NCBI GenBank assembly: GCA_031419715.1
Contig: JANOLJ010000289.1
Coordinates: 1 to 32,320 of the forward strand
From: JAEMQF01 sp031419715
GTDB taxonomy: Bacteria > Pseudomonadota > Gammaproteobacteria > Burkholderiales > Burkholderiaceae_C
Direction: 5' to 3'
DNA length: 32,320 nt
This document shows positions 29,964-32,320 of the stretch, piece by piece. Both the position numbers and the translations under genes were made by a program. Numbering within the stretch: the first letter of the stretch is position 1; each line of letters opens with the position of its first letter. A model generated the notes under the pieces. That model had not been told where the DNA came from. It made no database searches and saw only the letters and a program-made list of their open reading frames with translations.

Positions 29964-31841
29964 ATGCCTCGCCAAAGCGATTCCATTTTTGACCTGACGG
30001 CGCAAACACCGCCGTCCGTGCGGCACCCGAGCTGGCCGAAGGCGGCGTGCGTCTCGGCCCTCGCTCTGGCGATGTGGCTGCCCGGCGTGGCAAACGCCGG
30101 CGGGCCGCTGGCGGCATCCGGCCTGGGCGTGCAACCCGAAGCGGCACTTCCCACCGATCGCCTCATCGTCAAATACCGTGGGGCGCCTGCCGGCGCATCG
30201 GCCATGGCCACGCTGGCGCAACGCGGCGCCCTGCACCGCTCCGCTGTCGCTGCCGCAGCGCGCCGCGGCCTGGCGATGCAATGGTTGCGCGCCGGCGCGC
30301 TGGACCAGCAAGTGATGAAGCTGGAACGCAGGCTGCCGCTTGCCGATATGCAGGCGCTGGCCAATCAGATCATGGCCGACGACCCGCAGGTCGAATACGC
30401 CGAGCCGGACCGCATCGTGCACGCTCAGCTCACGCCCACCGACACCCAATACGGCCAGCAGTGGCATTACTTCGAGGCCACCGGCGGGCTGAACCTGCCG
30501 CCCGCCTGGGACAAGGCGACGGGCGCGGGCGTCGTCGTCGCCGTCATCGACACCGGATACCGGCCCCACGCCGACCTCGCAGCGAACATCCTGGCAGGCT
30601 ATGACTTCATCGCCGACACGCTTGTCGCGAACGACGGCGGCGCGCGCGACACCAGCGCCCTCGACCCGGGTGACGCCGTGCTCGCCGGAGAGTGCGCTGC
30701 CGGCGTGCCGGCGCAAGACCAGCGCAGCAGTTGGCACGGCACGCATGTGGCCGGCACCGTGGCTGCGCTAACGAACAACAGCGCGGGTGTGGCCGGCGCG
30801 GCGTTCGGCGCCAGAGTGTTGCCGGTGCGCGTGCTCGGCAAGTGCGGCGGCTATTTCTCCGACGTGATCGCCGGCATCGTCTGGGCCTCGGGCGGCAGCG
30901 TCGCCGGGGTGCCGGCCAACGCCACGCCGGCGCGTGTGATCAACCTGTCGCTCGGCGGTGGCGGCGCGTGCAGCACCGCGATGCGCGACGCCATCACCGC
31001 GGCGCGCAGCCGCAACAGCGTGGTGGTGGTGGCGGCGGGCAATTCGAACGTCGACGCGGCGAACTTCACGCCGGCCAACTGCGCCGGGGTGATCGCGGTG
31101 GCGGCAACGAACCGCAGCGGGGCGAAGTCGTACTACTCCAACTTCGGCAGCACCGTCGCGGTGGCCGCGCCGGGGGGCGACATGCGCGGCAGCGCGGCCG
31201 ACGGCATCTTGTCCACGCTCAACAACGGCGCCACCGCGCCGGGTGCGGACAGCTTTGCCTACTACCAGGGCACGTCGATGGCCGCGCCGCATGTGGCAGG
31301 GGTCGTCGCGCTCATGCTGGCGCGCAACTCGGCGCTCACGCCCGACGAAGTGGCGGCACGGCTGAAGAGCTCGGCGCGCCCATTCCCGTCGGCGTGCTCC
31401 TTGTGCGGCAGCGGCATCGTCAACGCCAGCGCCGCGGTGGACGCCGCGGGCAGCGCACCACCGCCGCCGCCGCCGCCACCCACGGGGCTCGCGGAAGTCG
31501 AGCCGAACAACAGCACCGGCAGCGCCCAGGCCGTGAGCCGGGGCAGCAGCATCAATGGAAACCTTGCCAGCAGCAGCGACAACGACTATTTCCGCGTCAG
31601 TGTCGCCGCGGGGGCCGCGCTGAGTGCCAGTCTCACGCCGAATGCCGCGTCGAACTACGACCTGTCGCTGTACGACGCCGCCGGCAACCACTTGCAGCGC
31701 AGCTCGCGAGGCACCGGGCTGGTGGACAGCGTCAGCGTGACGAACACAGGCTCTGCCGCGGCGACGTACTACCTGCGCGTGCGCTACGTGAGCGGCGCCA
31801 CGGGCACGACGGCCGGAACCTACACGCTGGGCGTGAACTGA
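29964..31841 (+). CDS. Secreted S8 subtilisin-like serine peptidase with PPC domain
   Basis: 625-residue preproenzyme. A long N-terminal export signal (hydrophobic core ACVSALALAMWLP at about 28-40, cleavage after ANA) is followed by an I9-like propeptide (60-155) and the S8 peptidase domain. The catalytic triad is complete: Asp196 in VIDTGYRPH, His258 in HGTHVAGT and Ser438 in GTSMAAPH; the oxyanion Asn360 is in AAGN. After it comes a Pro-run linker (about 499-506) and a pre-peptidase C-terminal (PPC) domain with EPNNSTGSAQAV and DNDYFRVSV. It resembles extracellular proteases of Xanthomonas and Burkholderiales. Start 29964 is preferred to a TTG 18 nt upstream. Confidence 0.92.
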   Translation: MPRQSDSIFDLTAQTPPSVRHPSWPKAACVSALALAMWLPGVANAGGPLAASGLGVQPEAALPTDRLIVKYRGAPAGASAMATLAQRGALHRSAVAAAARRGLAMQWLRAGALDQQVMKLERRLPLADMQALANQIMADDPQVEYAEPDRIVHAQLTPTDTQYGQQWHYFEATGGLNLPPAWDKATGAGVVVAVIDTGYRPHADLAANILAGYDFIADTLVANDGGARDTSALDPGDAVLAGECAAGVPAQDQRSSWHGTHVAGTVAALTNNSAGVAGAAFGARVLPVRVLGKCGGYFSDVIAGIVWASGGSVAGVPANATPARVINLSLGGGGACSTAMRDAITAARSRNSVVVVAAGNSNVDAANFTPANCAGVIAVAATNRSGAKSYYSNFGSTVAVAAPGGDMRGSAADGILSTLNNGATAPGADSFAYYQGTSMAAPHVAGVVALMLARNSALTPDEVAARLKSSARPFPSACSLCGSGIVNASAAVDAAGSAPPPPPPPPTGLAEVEPNNSTGSAQAVSRGSSINGNLASSSDNDYFRVSVAAGAALSASLTPNAASNYDLSLYDAAGNHLQRSSRGTGLVDSVSVTNTGSAAATYYLRVRYVSGATGTTAGTYTLGVN

Positions 31842-32320
31842 GACGCCGTCTCGGCGAGCAGCGCAGCGATGCGCGCGCCGACTTCCATGTCGTCGATCTG
31901 GCCGAAGTGGCTCAAGCGCAGCCGGCCGGCGCGGTCGATCAGCACCAGGCTGGGCGTGCCGTTCAGTTCATAGGCCTGCATCGTCTGCGGTATCGCGCCG
32001 CGCTCGCTCGGCAAGTCGATGGCGATCGGAAACGACAGCCGGTATTCGTGGATGAAGACTTCAAGCGCCGGCCGGCCCATCACGGCGTGGTGCTCGAACA
32101 CGGTGTGGATGCCCAGCACCTGCACGTCGGCCTGGGCGAAGGTTCGTTGGATGCGCACCGTCTGGGGTATGCCATGCGCCACGCAGCCCGGGCAGAGCAT
32201 CTGAAAAGCATGCAGCACGACCACCTGCCCGCGCAGGCCGGCGAGCGTCAACGGCGCAGGCGTGTTGAGCCAGGCCTGGGCGCGGATTTCCGGGGCGAGC
32301 GGCGCATCGCTCTGGAAGTG
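31820..32320 (-). CDS. Thioredoxin-like (TlpA/peroxiredoxin-type) protein, N-terminus outside the window
   Basis: The minus-strand frame is open from the right edge to TAG at 31820, so at least 167 residues are seen and the start lies outside. The fold is thioredoxin-like: LTLAGLRGQVVVLHAFQMLC with the CPGC active site just after, then VLGIHTVFEHH, FPIAIDLPS and the cis-Pro region NGTPSLVLIDRAGRLRLSHFG. Members are thiol-disulfide oxidoreductases or AhpC/TSA-like proteins. The first visible residues (HFQSDAPLAPEIRAQAWLN) precede the domain. Its end overlaps the end of the subtilase gene by 22 nt in convergent orientation. Confidence 0.85.
   Translation of the reverse strand, partial: HFQSDAPLAPEIRAQAWLNTPAPLTLAGLRGQVVVLHAFQMLCPGCVAHGIPQTVRIQRTFAQADVQVLGIHTVFEHHAVMGRPALEVFIHEYRLSFPIAIDLPSERGAIPQTMQAYELNGTPSLVLIDRAGRLRLSHFGQIDDMEVGARIAALLAETASQFTPSV

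Overview
The window is high-GC DNA from a betaproteobacterium, most likely Burkholderiales close to Comamonadaceae or the Rubrivivax/Leptothrix group. The assignment rests on gene families, gene order and a hairpin repeat that I associate with that group from memory; no search was run. No tRNA, rRNA, CRISPR array or intact insertion sequence was seen.

Layout. (1) 1-1481, minus strand: a one-domain HsdS-like specificity protein and the 5' part of HsdM (type I restriction-modification), overlapping at ATGA and driven by a promoter that would give a leaderless mRNA. (2) About 1700-3953: debris of a mobilizable element, with a small unknown gene, a relaxase with an internal deletion, a MobC-like accessory protein, the C-terminal part of an AAA ATPase and an orphan VapB-like antitoxin. 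(3) 3964-4728, plus strand: a short-chain dehydrogenase. (4) 14075 down to 4759, minus strand: a compact operon for reductive pyrimidine breakdown (preT, preA, dihydropyrimidinase, N-carbamoyl amino acid hydrolase) running into its own ABC transporter (ATPase, two permeases, THI5/NMT1-like binding protein). A divergent RutR-like TetR gene (14276-15067) shares with preT an intergenic region holding two 16-bp inverted repeats, good operator candidates.

(5) 15195-19998, plus strand: a molybdenum hydroxylase of the isoquinoline oxidoreductase type (2Fe-2S subunit plus Mo subunit, the latter broken by an in-frame TAG) running into soxX-soxY-soxZ-soxA. Four of the junctions from the Mo subunit to soxA are start/stop overlaps or nearly so. 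No soxB or soxCD is visible, and the SoxY tail is not the classical GGCGG. (6) 19925-22516: a DUF421 membrane protein, a GFA-family protein, a wrecked substrate-binding-protein gene and a degenerate SDR, with a 129-bp inverted duplication of part of the SDR gene. (7) 22647-31841: a glutamine-synthetase-like ligase, a phasin-like protein with a lysine-rich tail, an HSL-type esterase with a C-terminal membrane segment, an acetolactate-synthase-like ThDP enzyme, a TctC fragment, a secreted HbpS/GlcG-like protein, a cytochrome P450 and a secreted subtilase. (8) 31820-32320: the partial end of a thioredoxin-like protein.

The two most coherent systems are the pyrimidine uptake-and-degradation operon and the Mo-hydroxylase/SoxXYZA unit. 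The second is the best candidate for something undescribed. The window is also rich in tandem repeats: a 6-mer inside the TetR gene, a 12-mer inside preT, a 10-mer between two operon genes, and duplicated copies of the SoxY C-terminal coding end.
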